From: a virus
DNA: 61,269 bases
Virus record (IMG/VR): IMGVR_UViG_3300032273_000002
Coordinates: 1 to 61,269 of that record
Strand: one strand, 5' to 3'
The notes beneath the pieces are model-generated. The model did not search any database. It saw only the letters and a program-made list of their open reading frames with translations, and had not been told where the DNA came from. Positions 1 to 7,020 of this stretch are shown here, in pieces. How positions within the stretch are numbered: the first letter of the stretch is position 1; each line of letters opens with the position of its first letter. Both the position numbers and the translations under genes were made by a program.

Positions 1-115
1 TTTCGTAATACTCCCTGTGCGCACGCATGAGGTGTTCTTCGGCTTCTTTATTTTGATCAATTTTTGTTTCATCCTCGATTTTTCTATAATCGACGTATTC
101 TTTGTCCTCGGGCAT
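1..115 (-). CDS. Hypothetical protein, 5' part only (runs off left edge)
   Basis: The start codon lies at 113-115 on the minus strand, about 6 bases after a strong ribosome binding site (AAGAGGAGG read on the minus strand, 121-130). About 38 charged codons follow, rich in Glu, Asp and Lys, beginning MPEDKEYVDYRKIEDE, and no stop is reached before the window ends. It follows the next minus-strand gene by 13 bases, so it is the last visible member of the leftward operon. No family is recognised. Confidence 0.6.
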   Translation of the reverse strand, partial: MPEDKEYVDYRKIEDETKIDQNKEAEEHLMRAHREYYE

Positions 116-128
116 TGCAAACCTCCTC

Positions 129-371
129 TTAAAAAATTTGCTTGTCTAAAAGTATTTGGTATGCCTCTTCGAAAAAGGCGCCAAAAAGCGGCATGTGCGA
201 TCGGTTGGCGTAGAGGCCTTTTTGTAAGATGGGATCCTCGACGGCACTGTAGCACCTGTAGCAAAACGCATAACCAGGTTTTTTTTCATTGCCGCACAGG
301 CACTCTTCGCTGGTTAATGTTTTCCGGTAAAAATCAAAGTCTTCTTGTTTCGCGTTCACCTTTATTTCCAT
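129..371 (-). CDS. Small Cys-motif protein, unknown function (80 aa)
   Basis: The ATG follows an AAGGAGG ribosome binding site by 6 bases. The protein carries a CxC plus CxxC arrangement (CLCG near residue 25, CYRC near residue 38), the spacing of a small zinc ribbon. The acidic N-terminus and hydrophobic C-terminus show no other domain. It sits near the end of the leftward early operon. A zinc-binding role is inferred only from the cysteines. Confidence 0.7.
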   Translation of the reverse strand: MEIKVNAKQEDFDFYRKTLTSEECLCGNEKKPGYAFCYRCYSAVEDPILQKGLYANRSHMPLFGAFFEEAYQILLDKQIF

Positions 372-497
372 GGGGCGCCTCCTTTTGTCGTAAAAAAAAG
401 GATGGCAGCGAGCCGGAAGGCATATACAATAAACGGCAGATCAGAACCCTTTTTTGCGCCTCAGGACCCTATGTCCTGGCCCGCCACCATCACACAC

Positions 498-680
498 TTA
501 GCGCCGCCGGTACTGATCGATATCGGTGATCTCGTCCATCAGCGCTTTTTTCTTTTCCACATCCCCATATCTGACTTGCGTAACCCCGCGAAGCGTTTTT
601 TTTCGTTTCTTGCGCCGCTGCTCGGCGCTTTCTTCTCTTTCTTTTTTTTTGCCGAAAATTCTTCTGATTGTTTTTCTCAT
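498..680 (-). CDS. Small basic protein, unknown function (60 aa)
   Basis: The frame is open further upstream to 758, but that extension crosses a strong hairpin (708-736) and has no binding site. The ATG at 680 gives a compact, very basic protein beginning MRKTIRRIFGKKKEREE. The N-terminal half is almost entirely Lys, Arg and Glu; the C-terminus is DIDQYRRR. The binding site ahead of 680 is weak. The composition would suit nucleic-acid contact, but no family is recognised. Confidence 0.6.
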   Translation of the reverse strand: MRKTIRRIFGKKKEREESAEQRRKKRKKTLRGVTQVRYGDVEKKKALMDEITDIDQYRRR

Positions 681-707
681 GAGGTGCCCCTGCGGTTGGT
701 TAAGTGT

Positions 708-766
708 GCGGCCGGGGGTGGTGAGTCCCCGGCCGCGAGAGGAGGCCGCTCGGTCCAATTTGGACC
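708..766. repeat. Two inverted repeats in the gap between two leftward genes
   Basis: A perfect 10-bp stem, GCGGCCGGGG (708-717) with CCCCGGCCGC (727-736), encloses a 9-base loop. Beside it is a 15-base palindrome, GGTCCAATTTGGACC (752-766). Neither is followed by a T-run on either strand, so they are not textbook intrinsic terminators. An RNA-stabilising 3' hairpin or a dyad protein-binding site would fit. Confidence 0.5.
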
Positions 767-791
767 TCGAGCCCGCTTTATTGTAGCCGGT

Positions 792-1541
792 TTAGAATAA
801 GATCGGCAAGCTATTATCAACGATGTTGATTTCAAGGTAATCTCTAATCGCTTTTTTATAGTCCAGTTGCCAGTGCAGGTTTTTCACCGGCGATAGCGAA
901 ACCATCGGCTCCTTGTTTTGCATGCTAAGCCGAATGTAATAATTGACCTCGGCGGGCTCGAGCTCGGTGAAGCTGACAAATGGTCGCAAGTTTAAACTGT
1001 TTCTCACCTCGTGAGCCCCCACCCGCACATGGCCTTTTTTCGCGGTAATCGATTGCGAAACACCATCGTCAAGAAAGGCCTGTTGGCTCTCATATACCCA
1101 GCTGCTCAGGGTCTCGACCAAATAGTCACGGTCGCTGCTCTCTGCAAAGAGTGTCAGCAAGTTAATGATCGCCGCCTCCAGTTTATAACTTTGAGGCTCG
1201 AGCGTTGCCACGGTAGCTTTGCCATGCGTGGGACCTGCAGTCGCCTTGGCCATGACGCACACCTCTCGGCGGTTCCACTGGTCGAGTTCCCATACCAAAC
1301 TAACCAGCCAGGGGCTCTCAATATGCAGATATTTCGATCGGTTGGGGTTGTGGTTGTCGGGGTTTGTGTTGATGTATTCGATGAGACTGGTAAGGGTTGA
1401 GACCTCAAGAGCGCTGCTTAGCTCCGTTTTGATCGGCTTGAATCCATGAACCGTTTGGGCGAAATCCTCGCCATTGATTTGGACTATCTCGGGCCGTGTG
1501 TGTTCCAAAACCCACTCGCTGAATTTAACTAAATCTATCAT
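792..1541 (-). CDS. Conserved-looking phage protein, unknown function (249 aa)
   Basis: The start has a good AGGAGG site and overlaps the stop of the upstream gene by one base, so translation is probably coupled. The protein is soluble and mixed alpha/beta with no signal or membrane segment. The segment around residues 70-105 (SPWLVSLVWELDQWNRREVC) recalls phage proteins of the YfdQ/DUF2303 kind, but the resemblance is too weak to assign. It lies downstream of the replicative helicase, so a replication or takeover role is possible. Confidence 0.75.
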   Translation of the reverse strand: MIDLVKFSEWVLEHTRPEIVQINGEDFAQTVHGFKPIKTELSSALEVSTLTSLIEYINTNPDNHNPNRSKYLHIESPWLVSLVWELDQWNRREVCVMAKATAGPTHGKATVATLEPQSYKLEAAIINLLTLFAESSDRDYLVETLSSWVYESQQAFLDDGVSQSITAKKGHVRVGAHEVRNSLNLRPFVSFTELEPAEVNYYIRLSMQNKEPMVSLSPVKNLHWQLDYKKAIRDYLEINIVDNSLPILF

Positions 1542-1879
1542 CAGACCTCCTCACGTTTAAATTCTGCCACTTTTAGCTGTAGCTCCTGCTGTTGGTATGC
1601 TTTAAGCATCCGCGCCACCATTTTGCCCCTCTCACGGCCGCAGACAAAGCGACCTTCCCACTCGCGGTTGTCGGCCAATTTTGTTTTAACCCCAACTTTG
1701 ACCACATGCATCCCCGAAACCCTGTCGGGCACGATGGTAAACTCCAGGTTGATGCGCCGGCTCTGATCGCCGGTGTTCGGGTCATCGATGTTCTCGAGCA
1801 CCTTGCCCAGGGCATCGTCGAAGAGCTCGATGGCCGCCTTGATCTCGGTTAAGCTCAAGTGTTGCTCAGATGTAATCAT
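1541..1879 (-). CDS. Small phage protein, unknown function (112 aa)
   Basis: The ATG follows a GAGGAGG binding site. The N-terminal half is helical; the middle reads as beta strands (INLEFTIVPDRVSGMHVVKV) before a basic C-terminus. It lies 11 bases after the helicase gene and shares a base with the next gene, so all three are one transcription unit. No family is recognised. Confidence 0.7.
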   Translation of the reverse strand: MITSEQHLSLTEIKAAIELFDDALGKVLENIDDPNTGDQSRRINLEFTIVPDRVSGMHVVKVGVKTKLADNREWEGRFVCGRERGKMVARMLKAYQQQELQLKVAEFKREEV

Positions 1880-1890
1880 ACAGCCTCCTC

Positions 1891-3228
1891 TCAGTAGTCA
1901 CATTGTTGATGTTTCGCCAAACTCGCAAATTCCATTTGATTCTCGATGAAGAGCAATCTGACCGTTCCTACGGGTCCGTTGCGCTGTTTGGCAAGGATTA
2001 TTTCAGCCGTGTGGCGGTGAGGATCGTTGGGATCGCGGTTGTAGGCCGCACTCCTGAACAACAGCAGGACGTTGTCGGCGTCTTGCTCTAAATCTCCCGA
2101 ATCCCTCAGATCGCTCAGCCGCGGGCGCTTATCGGGGCGCTCCTCACACTTGCGGTTGAGCTGATTTAACACCATAATAGGCACCTTCAATTCTTTGGCC
2201 GCAGCCTTGATCGCTCGGCTGATCTGGCCGATCTCGGTCACTCGGCTGCGCTGGTCATCGCCTGATAAAAATCCCATATAATCAATAATAACGAACTTGA
2301 CGCCTTCCTTCATCACGGCCCGGTGCATTTTCCGGATGAGCTCGCCGTAGTGCATCCTCGGCGTATCGTCGAGAAGAATTGGAAACGTGTGCAGCTCGTT
2401 GGCCGCATTGCTGATATCCTGCCAATCCTGGGGTGACAAACACCCGCTTCGAAAGCGCTGGCTGCTGACCTTGCTCTGCAGGCCAAGCAGGCGGGTGACC
2501 ATCTGGATCCTGGCCATCTCGAGGCTAAAAATCGCGGTCTTAACCTGGTTCTCGCCGAGGTTGCGGGCAATGTTGAGCGCAAGGGCGGTCTTGCCCATCG
2601 AGGGCCGGCCGGCCAAAATCGTCACCTCTCCGGCATGCACCCCGCCGGTCAGCTGGTCCAGATCAGCAAAGCCGGTGGCGATTCCGCCGGTGCCGCCCCG
2701 CTTGGCGACCGCCTCGATGTGCTCGATAGTCTCGTCCAGGACCGTGTCAACGGAAACGAGCTCCCGGGATTGCTGTCCGATATCAACTTGAAGGATTTTG
2801 GCGTAACTTTCGGCCAGCACCTGTTCGGCATTGCCGTTGGCGTTAAATGCCAGCGATGAGATTTCATACGCGGCGGTGATCAGCTGCCTCATCGCGGCTT
2901 TCTGCAGCAACACGTTGGCGTAATGCTCATCGTCTGATGGCAGCGGCACATCGCCCAAAAGCTTGGCGAGCATGGTGACGCCGCCGGCAGCATCCAAGCG
3001 CTTGGTGCGCACCAGGGCCTCTCGCAGTGTGTTGACATCGATCGGATCGCTCCGGACGGTAAGGGCGGTGATAGCGTTGAAAATGATTTGATGTTTGGTC
3101 GCATAAAAATGTTTTGGCCTGAGTTTGCCTAAAAAATAATATCGGGACTCATCGAAGAGCAACGCTGCGGAGAGCACCGATTCTTCAAAATCCAGGTTTT
3201 GTGGTGGTGGTATCCCGTTGTTGATCAT
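1891..3228 (-). CDS. dnaB: DnaB-type replicative DNA helicase
   Basis: Hexameric 5'-3' helicase that unwinds the replication fork. Residues 10-110 are the DnaB N-terminal helical domain, and residues 180-440 the RecA-like motor. Walker A is GRPSMGKT at 207-214; Walker B is the FVIIDYMGF segment; a DLRDSGDLEQDAD stretch further on matches the DnaB consensus. The length (445 aa) is normal for a phage or bacterial DnaB. It starts at an ATG after GGAGG and overlaps the loader-like gene upstream. With the initiator and candidate origin just upstream, it forms the phage replication module. Confidence 0.97.
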   Translation of the reverse strand: MINNGIPPPQNLDFEESVLSAALLFDESRYYFLGKLRPKHFYATKHQIIFNAITALTVRSDPIDVNTLREALVRTKRLDAAGGVTMLAKLLGDVPLPSDDEHYANVLLQKAAMRQLITAAYEISSLAFNANGNAEQVLAESYAKILQVDIGQQSRELVSVDTVLDETIEHIEAVAKRGGTGGIATGFADLDQLTGGVHAGEVTILAGRPSMGKTALALNIARNLGENQVKTAIFSLEMARIQMVTRLLGLQSKVSSQRFRSGCLSPQDWQDISNAANELHTFPILLDDTPRMHYGELIRKMHRAVMKEGVKFVIIDYMGFLSGDDQRSRVTEIGQISRAIKAAAKELKVPIMVLNQLNRKCEERPDKRPRLSDLRDSGDLEQDADNVLLLFRSAAYNRDPNDPHRHTAEIILAKQRNGPVGTVRLLFIENQMEFASLAKHQQCDY

Positions 3229-3595
3229 TTATCCTCCATGGCTCAGGGCCTTGATAGGCTGACGCCCAGGTATGCAACGCACCGAGCGATGGGAATTTGC
3301 CGAAGGTGTCCTCCAGCATCAGGTGCTCGGCGGCAAGTTTTAAGTAATAAGGCGTGAATTTTTTTAGATATTTGTAATAGATCCGTTTTGTTTCCTCGGG
3401 CAGCTTGTGCTGATACGAATCCTCGAGCATTTGAATAATCACATCGAATTCCCTGGGCAGGCACCGCGGGTTTGTGACTTTTTGGGGCGGCTGCCAGCCG
3501 TGGGCCATCATGATCTCTCTTGCCCGCTCGAATTCACGCTTGTCGTTGTTCGTTCCGGATGATGCCTCTGAGGTATTTTTCGTCGATTTTTCCAC
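3185..3595 (-). CDS. Putative helicase loader/inhibitor-like protein, GTG start
   Basis: The frame opens earlier, but the only convincing start is the GTG at 3595: an AAAGGAG site lies 9 bases ahead of it. That gives 136 aa and a 62-bp overlap with the initiator gene, plus a 44-bp overlap with the helicase gene. The C-terminal half has a pattern of helices, aromatic residues and a FPSLGAL turn that recalls the SPP1 G39P-like loader/inhibitor group. Position between an initiator and a DnaB helicase supports a loader role. The assignment is inferred. Confidence 0.6.
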   Translation of the reverse strand: MEKSTKNTSEASSGTNNDKREFERAREIMMAHGWQPPQKVTNPRCLPREFDVIIQMLEDSYQHKLPEETKRIYYKYLKKFTPYYLKLAAEHLMLEDTFGKFPSLGALHTWASAYQGPEPWRINDQQRDTTTTKPGF

Positions 3596-4391
3596 CTGGC
3601 TTGTCTCCTTTTTTGAAATTCTTGTCGTTATAGATCTTGATCGCCTTTTCCACTGTCTCTTCGCTGTAAGGTTTCCCGCCATTTTTGGCGCCCGCCAAAG
3701 TCCACTTGACGAGATTCGCCAAGGTGCTCGATAAAATTTGTCCGGATTTTCGGGCCCCGCACATATTCAATACGAGATCCTGGATCGGTTCTTGTTTAAA
3801 TTTTTTAAGGTAATCAGCTTCGGCAGGGTGAAATTTTTCGAATTTTTTAAAAATATCAAAATTGAAAAATGAATTGTCTGGATTCATCCAGACCGGCATG
3901 TCCGAGGTGTCGGACATGTCCTTTTGTTGTTCTATTAATTGTTGTCCTATAATGGTAAAAAATCGCGATTGGTTTTTTCCCGGGTTTTTGATTGGTTTTT
4001 TGATTGGTTTTTTGGATTCGTTTTTATCTTGGTATTTATTATAATTACTGATAGTTATAATCCGCTTTCTATTGGTTTTTTGATTGGTTTTTTGATTGGT
4101 TATTCTATTGGTTGCTATTAACCCCTTGATTCCACTGCGAATTTGCTGTCTTGAGTACCTTTTTTCGACGCCGCGACTTTTCCACTTGAGCGCCTTGCGA
4201 AGCTTTTCGACCGAGGTCAACATTTGGCCGCGTTTGAGCTCCACACCTTCGATGGTGATCGGGCTATGGGTTGCCATCGTGATCAAGTAGCTAAAAATCT
4301 CGCGCTCAACCGGGGTCATTTTTGCGGCACTTTTTCTCCAGAACTTTCTGTAAAAACAGATAAAACCACCACAGCCAGGAGTTATTGACAT
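3534..4391 (-). CDS. Replication initiator (DnaD-like / winged-helix replisome organiser)
   Basis: The frame is open to 4478, but the ATG at 4391 has a GAGGAGG site 6 bases upstream, giving 285 aa. Residues 25-125 read as a phage winged-helix domain: helices, a GQMLTS turn, a recognition-helix region and the ISNYNKYQ end typical of phage replication initiators. Two Lys/Asn/Gln/Thr-rich low-complexity stretches follow; they are encoded by the 12-bp-phased DNA repeats. The C-terminal third is helical. It probably binds the repeats inside its own gene and recruits the helicase through the next gene. Confidence 0.75.
   Translation of the reverse strand: MSITPGCGGFICFYRKFWRKSAAKMTPVEREIFSYLITMATHSPITIEGVELKRGQMLTSVEKLRKALKWKSRGVEKRYSRQQIRSGIKGLIATNRITNQKTNQKTNRKRIITISNYNKYQDKNESKKPIKKPIKNPGKNQSRFFTIIGQQLIEQQKDMSDTSDMPVWMNPDNSFFNFDIFKKFEKFHPAEADYLKKFKQEPIQDLVLNMCGARKSGQILSSTLANLVKWTLAGAKNGGKPYSEETVEKAIKIYNDKNFKKGDKPGGKIDEKYLRGIIRNEQRQA
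3967..4113. repeat. 12-bp-phased iterons inside the initiator gene: candidate replication origin
   Basis: Seven copies of ATTGGTT begin at 3968, 3991, 4003, 4071, 4083, 4095 and 4107. Copies 2-3 and 4-7 are spaced exactly 12 bp apart, with core GATTGGTTTTTT. Between the two groups, 4015-4066 is very AT-rich and could be the unwinding element. The repeats are read in two different protein frames (one encodes NQKTNQK, the other KKPIKKPIK), so DNA-level rather than protein-level selection is likely. The layout resembles lambda ori within gene O. Confidence 0.6.
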
Positions 4392-4708
4392 ACCCCACCT
4401 CCTCTCGTAAATATGTAATAATTTAGGATGCTTGTCGCGTGTTGCCGGGAAGGAAAAGAATGGTCGCTGCGAAGACAAGCTCTGATAAAAAGCTAATCAA
4501 AATCTTGAGAAAAAATCAAGCGAAAAATGAAAAAAAAATTACCGGTAAGTCGCCCTTAAGTCGGAGGAGCTATACTTAGCTCTCCAGAGCGTCATCACTT
4601 TTAAGGGGTAATGAGTTTTAGGTATTTCGGCAGTAAGATAATGAAGGGGCAGATGTAATGAAGTTGTCCAGAGGTTTTATGAATAAAAGATCCAGCTCGA
4701 CCAGGGTT
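4392..4708. other. Intergenic region, AT-rich, with a hairpin
   Basis: No credible gene lies here. A hairpin is formed by GGAGGAGCT (4563-4571) and AGCTCTCC (4578-4585). A-rich tracts lie around 4509-4540, and a CTTGA/TCAAG inverted repeat is at about 4503-4520. The right end holds the first copy of a 32-bp tandem repeat. I could not identify a convincing promoter for the initiator gene. Confidence 0.5.
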
Positions 4709-4736
4709 TTATGGATAAAAGATCCGGCTCGACCAG
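4673..4736. repeat. 32-bp tandem duplication at the 3' end of the NinB-like gene
   Basis: Copies 4673-4704 and 4705-4736 are directly adjacent and differ at only two positions. The second copy includes the last codons and stop of the NinB-like gene; the first lies just past the stop. It looks like a recent slippage duplication of the gene end. Confidence 0.85.
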
Positions 4737-5140
4737 TCTATGCATTGATTTGGGTCTGGAATCGCTAAGTTTAAAAATTCCGCTGCCCATCGCTTGATTT
4801 TTGCGTGATATTTCTCGGCCTCATCTGTCTCGAGGCTGCTGTAGCTTTTAACGATCATCAAGCCGCTTTTCGCATCGACCTCCGAAAGAAACCGAATCTT
4901 TAGTGCGGTGTGCATTTCAGCCTTGGAATCCACACCGGTTTCATCGCAGAGCATCGCTACGATCACCCCAAAATAATAGCGCATTTGGGGCAGCGAGACC
5001 TGTTTGCCTCGCTTGCGCACGATCACCTCGAGCTCGGTCCCATCCCGAAACCTCGACAGGTACGCCGCAAACCGATCTTGCTCTCTAAAATCGAGCTTCT
5101 GTTTGCCTTTAATCTTTTTCGCTTGCCAGATCGGGACCAT
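4709..5140 (-). CDS. ninB: NinB-like recombination protein
   Basis: The 143-aa protein has the size and layout of lambda NinB (Orf), which binds single-stranded DNA and helps RecA-type recombination. The N-terminal half has a Glu-leu-val-ile-val beta segment and the sequence QMRYYFGVIVAMLCDETG, like the signature helix of the family (Q-x-R/K-x-x-aromatic). The C-terminus is a helix followed by a Trp-rich tail. It overlaps the upstream gene by 32 bp. The family call rests on pattern and context, not on a search. Confidence 0.55.
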   Translation of the reverse strand: MVPIWQAKKIKGKQKLDFREQDRFAAYLSRFRDGTELEVIVRKRGKQVSLPQMRYYFGVIVAMLCDETGVDSKAEMHTALKIRFLSEVDAKSGLMIVKSYSSLETDEAEKYHAKIKRWAAEFLNLAIPDPNQCIDWSSRIFYP

Positions 5141-5564
5141 GCTCGTCCTGCTTTATCATGTTCTCCAGCCGCTGGCTGATTTCCCTGTAAACGCGATACC
5201 ACTCGGAGTCCGTATTATAACTTGACTTCTCTATTATAGACATGATCCCCGCGGTTAAGACGTTTGTCAGGATATAGCTCATTAGAGCGTTTTTATCTTT
5301 ATGGTCGTCTACCCGCAGAGAGACAAGGTTGCGCAGCGAGTCAATTAGTTTCCTGGACATCGGCATTACAACCTTGGAGCGGGATTGCACAGATTCTCGA
5401 GCGAATTCGGTAGGGGAAAAATGAATGGCGACATCTTGAGCCAGTAAGGTGCTTAAAAAGATAATCATTTCATTAGAATCAAGTGAGCGAACCAGCTGTT
5501 TGATCAACTCAAAGCGCACATCATTTCGGGAAATGTTAATTATTTGAAATTGGTCTTCGCCCAT
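5109..5564 (-). CDS. Hypothetical protein (151 aa), replication block
   Basis: Mostly helical, soluble protein with no Cys pairs, signal or membrane segment. It overlaps both neighbours (HNH gene upstream, NinB-like gene downstream) by about 30 bp, which supports coupled expression. The middle contains PMSRKLIDSLRNLVSLRVD, a likely amphipathic helix. Function unknown. Confidence 0.7.
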   Translation of the reverse strand: MGEDQFQIINISRNDVRFELIKQLVRSLDSNEMIIFLSTLLAQDVAIHFSPTEFARESVQSRSKVVMPMSRKLIDSLRNLVSLRVDDHKDKNALMSYILTNVLTAGIMSIIEKSSYNTDSEWYRVYREISQRLENMIKQDEHGPDLASEKD

Positions 5565-5847
5565 TGATTTTTTTCCAATCTACTTTAATCTCGTGGTCTT
5601 CGATTTTCCGGTGACAGCTAAAGCAAACCGTGAAGCAGTTATCAAGCGTATCGCCTCCGCCGGCGCCGCGGCTCTTTGCATGGTGGATCTGCAGGCCCTT
5701 CGGGTCATTGCACATCCGGCAGACCGTACACAGCCAGCTGTCAACCTCATGCACCCACCGTTTGAATTTGCGGTACTGCGCCGCGCTGAGCCGGTTGGCT
5801 CGCTTTGGTACAGCAAAGCCAGACCAATCAACTGGCAGCGGCGGCAT
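5536..5847 (-). CDS. HNH domain protein (recombination endonuclease-like)
   Basis: A 103-aa protein with a compact HNH fold: C43/C46 pair, H55-H56 before the acidic/Gly loop, N70, then C75-x-x-C78-H79. These are the zinc-binding and catalytic positions of the HNH nuclease family. It lies between an HTH regulator and NinB-like genes, a place held in lambdoid phages by recombination nucleases such as NinG/Rap. DNA nicking or junction cutting is inferred; the substrate is not known. Confidence 0.8.
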   Translation of the reverse strand: MPPLPVDWSGFAVPKRANRLSAAQYRKFKRWVHEVDSWLCTVCRMCNDPKGLQIHHAKSRGAGGGDTLDNCFTVCFSCHRKIEDHEIKVDWKKINGRRPISNN

Positions 5848-6109
5848 AGCCTTTTAACCTTTCCCTGATCTGGCGACGAACCGACGTCACCTCATCTTTC
5901 GGACTCATCATATCGGAGACTGAAACCTCGCCTTTTGTCAGCACCTGAATTCTCAGTGCCAGGTTATAGCTGCACCGCCGGTCGCGACTCGGTTTTTTCT
6001 GATTCAACAAAGTGGAGGCCCAGCCCGGGGTGATGTCAAGCAAGAACGCCAGCTCGTTGGTGGTCAACCGAGGCTGCTTCTTTTTCCATTCCATTAATTT
6101 GTTGCTCAT
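5828..6109 (-). CDS. Cro/YdaS-like HTH regulator
   Basis: The ATG at 6109 lies 7 bases after an AAAGGAG site; an upstream in-frame TTG (6115) is too close to that site. The 93-aa protein has a helix-turn-helix (LTTNELAFLLDITPGWASTL) followed by a segment resembling the A-x-x-I-E-x-L-T-x-G-x-V stretch of Cro/YdaS-type proteins (LALRIQVLTKGEVSVSDM). It is the first gene of the leftward operon, directly after a promoter, and faces a second HTH gene across the divergent region. It probably regulates one or both promoters. Confidence 0.75.
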   Translation of the reverse strand: MSNKLMEWKKKQPRLTTNELAFLLDITPGWASTLLNQKKPSRDRRCSYNLALRIQVLTKGEVSVSDMMSPKDEVTSVRRQIRERLKGYAAAAS

Positions 6110-6144
6110 TGGCAAGCTCCTTTCTATAGAGTTATACGTTTCGC

Positions 6145-6174
6145 ATCGTATTGAAATTTAATCAAGTTGTCAAA
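6145..6174 (-). promoter_or_regulatory. Leftward sigma70-type promoter for the replication operon
   Basis: On the minus strand, a perfect -35 TTGACA (6169-6174) is followed by 17 bases and a -10 TACGAT (6145-6150). The HTH gene starts about 36 bases downstream. Confidence 0.7.
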
Positions 6175-6204
6175 CAAAAACTTAAGAGCCTCTTTAAAAA
6201 AGTC

Positions 6205-6234
6205 TTGACAAGTTCTGTAGACATGCCGTATGGT
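6205..6234 (+). promoter_or_regulatory. Rightward sigma70-type promoter for the recombination operon
   Basis: A perfect -35 TTGACA (6205-6210) is followed by 18 bases and a TATGGT (6229-6234) -10. The first coding sequence begins at 6281. Its -35 lies only about 30 bp from that of the leftward promoter, so one bound repressor could control both. Confidence 0.65.
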
Positions 6235-6280
6235 GAGGGTGGGGATCTATCTTTTAACCGGCAGCAGAAAAGGAGAGGAA

Positions 6281-6331
6281 ATGCAACGATTGGCATCACA
6301 GCGGATGATGGAGGACAAAGCGTATGTCTGA
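6281..6331 (+). CDS. 16-codon leader peptide coupled to the next gene
   Basis: AAAGGAGAGG lies 4 bases ahead of an ATG that opens a reading frame of 16 codons, MQRLASQRMMEDKAYV, ending in TGA. The stop lies inside the next gene's first codons (ATG at 6324), and that gene's own GGAGG site lies inside the leader. This is the arrangement of a coupling leader. It is the first frame after the rightward promoter. Confidence 0.5.
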   Translation: MQRLASQRMMEDKAYV

Positions 6332-6557
6332 AAAAGAGCTATCAGTTGAGGTGACATGTCAGCAAGTGGTCGTTTTCAGGTCACAGGAGCTCGGTGTTTA
6401 CGATGGCTATAGCAACATTGGCCTGGGCGTCGACATCAACTGCCTGCTCACGGTTGACCCTGTCAGCGATAAAGAGGTAAAGCTTTTTATCGATGTGCCG
6501 GAGAACTGGGAGCAGCCAGTCGAGTTGTCGGAGAACTGTACGGTTTTAACCTGGTAG
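6324..6557 (+). CDS. Hypothetical early protein (77 aa)
   Basis: An acidic small protein with alternating hydrophobic residues, probably all beta. It starts at an ATG 9 bases after GGAGG and overlaps the leader peptide. It is the first substantial gene of the rightward operon, a position often used for anti-host or control proteins. No family recognised. Confidence 0.65.
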   Translation: MSEKELSVEVTCQQVVVFRSQELGVYDGYSNIGLGVDINCLLTVDPVSDKEVKLFIDVPENWEQPVELSENCTVLTW

Positions 6558-6575
6558 TGGAGACAAGGAGGTTAA

Positions 6576-6803
6576 GTGAGATTTGAAGACTTTGCCGGCG
6601 GCATGATCGCCGTATCAAGAGAAGTCGTTGACGCGAAACAAGTGGAGCTCACTCGCTTGTTGAATTTATCCAGTGGAGCGATGAGCCAAGTTGAAGGCGG
6701 CATAAAAGGCCTCAGGGCCGAAAAACTATTGATGGCCCTGGATTACCTCGGCGTCGACTTGAACTGGTTTTGGAAGGAATGGAGCATTCACAAATACACA
6801 TGA
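6576..6803 (+). CDS. CI-type/XRE HTH protein (GTG start)
   Basis: GTG start 5 bases after AAGGAGG. The 75-aa protein carries a helix-turn-helix (residues 20-45, VELTRLLNLSSGAMSQVEGG) followed by a segment ending GVDLNWFWKEW, which matches the end of phage CI-repressor N-terminal domains (G-V-x-L-x-W-L). There is no C-terminal protease or dimerisation domain. Together with the leftward HTH protein it could form a small genetic switch. Which promoter it acts on is unknown. Confidence 0.7.
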   Translation: MRFEDFAGGMIAVSREVVDAKQVELTRLLNLSSGAMSQVEGGIKGLRAEKLLMALDYLGVDLNWFWKEWSIHKYT

Positions 6804-6817
6804 GAGGAGATAACGCG

Positions 6818-7012
6818 ATGGCCCAACATCAGCACCCGATCGAACTCAGAGATGAAATCGAGGATCCCAACTCCATGATGCTGAAGTATTTGGTCAGCTG
6901 TGAGGGATGCTCATGGAAAGGGGTTGCCGGCGATCTGTACGCCGACAAACTTGGCAAAGATAAACTGCTGCGGTGCCCTCTTTGCGGCTCAGCAGGCTGG
7001 ACCTGGGATTAA
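6818..7012 (+). CDS. Small zinc-ribbon protein (64 aa)
   Basis: The ATG at 6818 follows GAGAGGAGATAAC; the in-frame upstream starts lie inside the previous gene. Two Cys pairs, CEGC and CPLC, about 25 residues apart make a likely zinc ribbon. Function unknown. It is in the rightward early operon. Confidence 0.75.
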   Translation: MAQHQHPIELRDEIEDPNSMMLKYLVSCEGCSWKGVAGDLYADKLGKDKLLRCPLCGSAGWTWD

Positions 7013-7020
7013 GGAGACAC

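Noticed and set aside
498-758. Longer start at 758 for the 60-aa basic protein
   Set aside because: The extension crosses the perfect hairpin at 708-736 and has no binding site.
3967-4113. Considered as a CRISPR array
   Set aside because: The repeats are 12-bp steps without unique spacers and lie inside a gene; iterons fit better.
6151-6354. 67-codon plus-strand frame across the divergent promoters
   Set aside because: TTG start without a binding site; it lies over the -35/-10 boxes and the leader peptide, and its protein has no family look.
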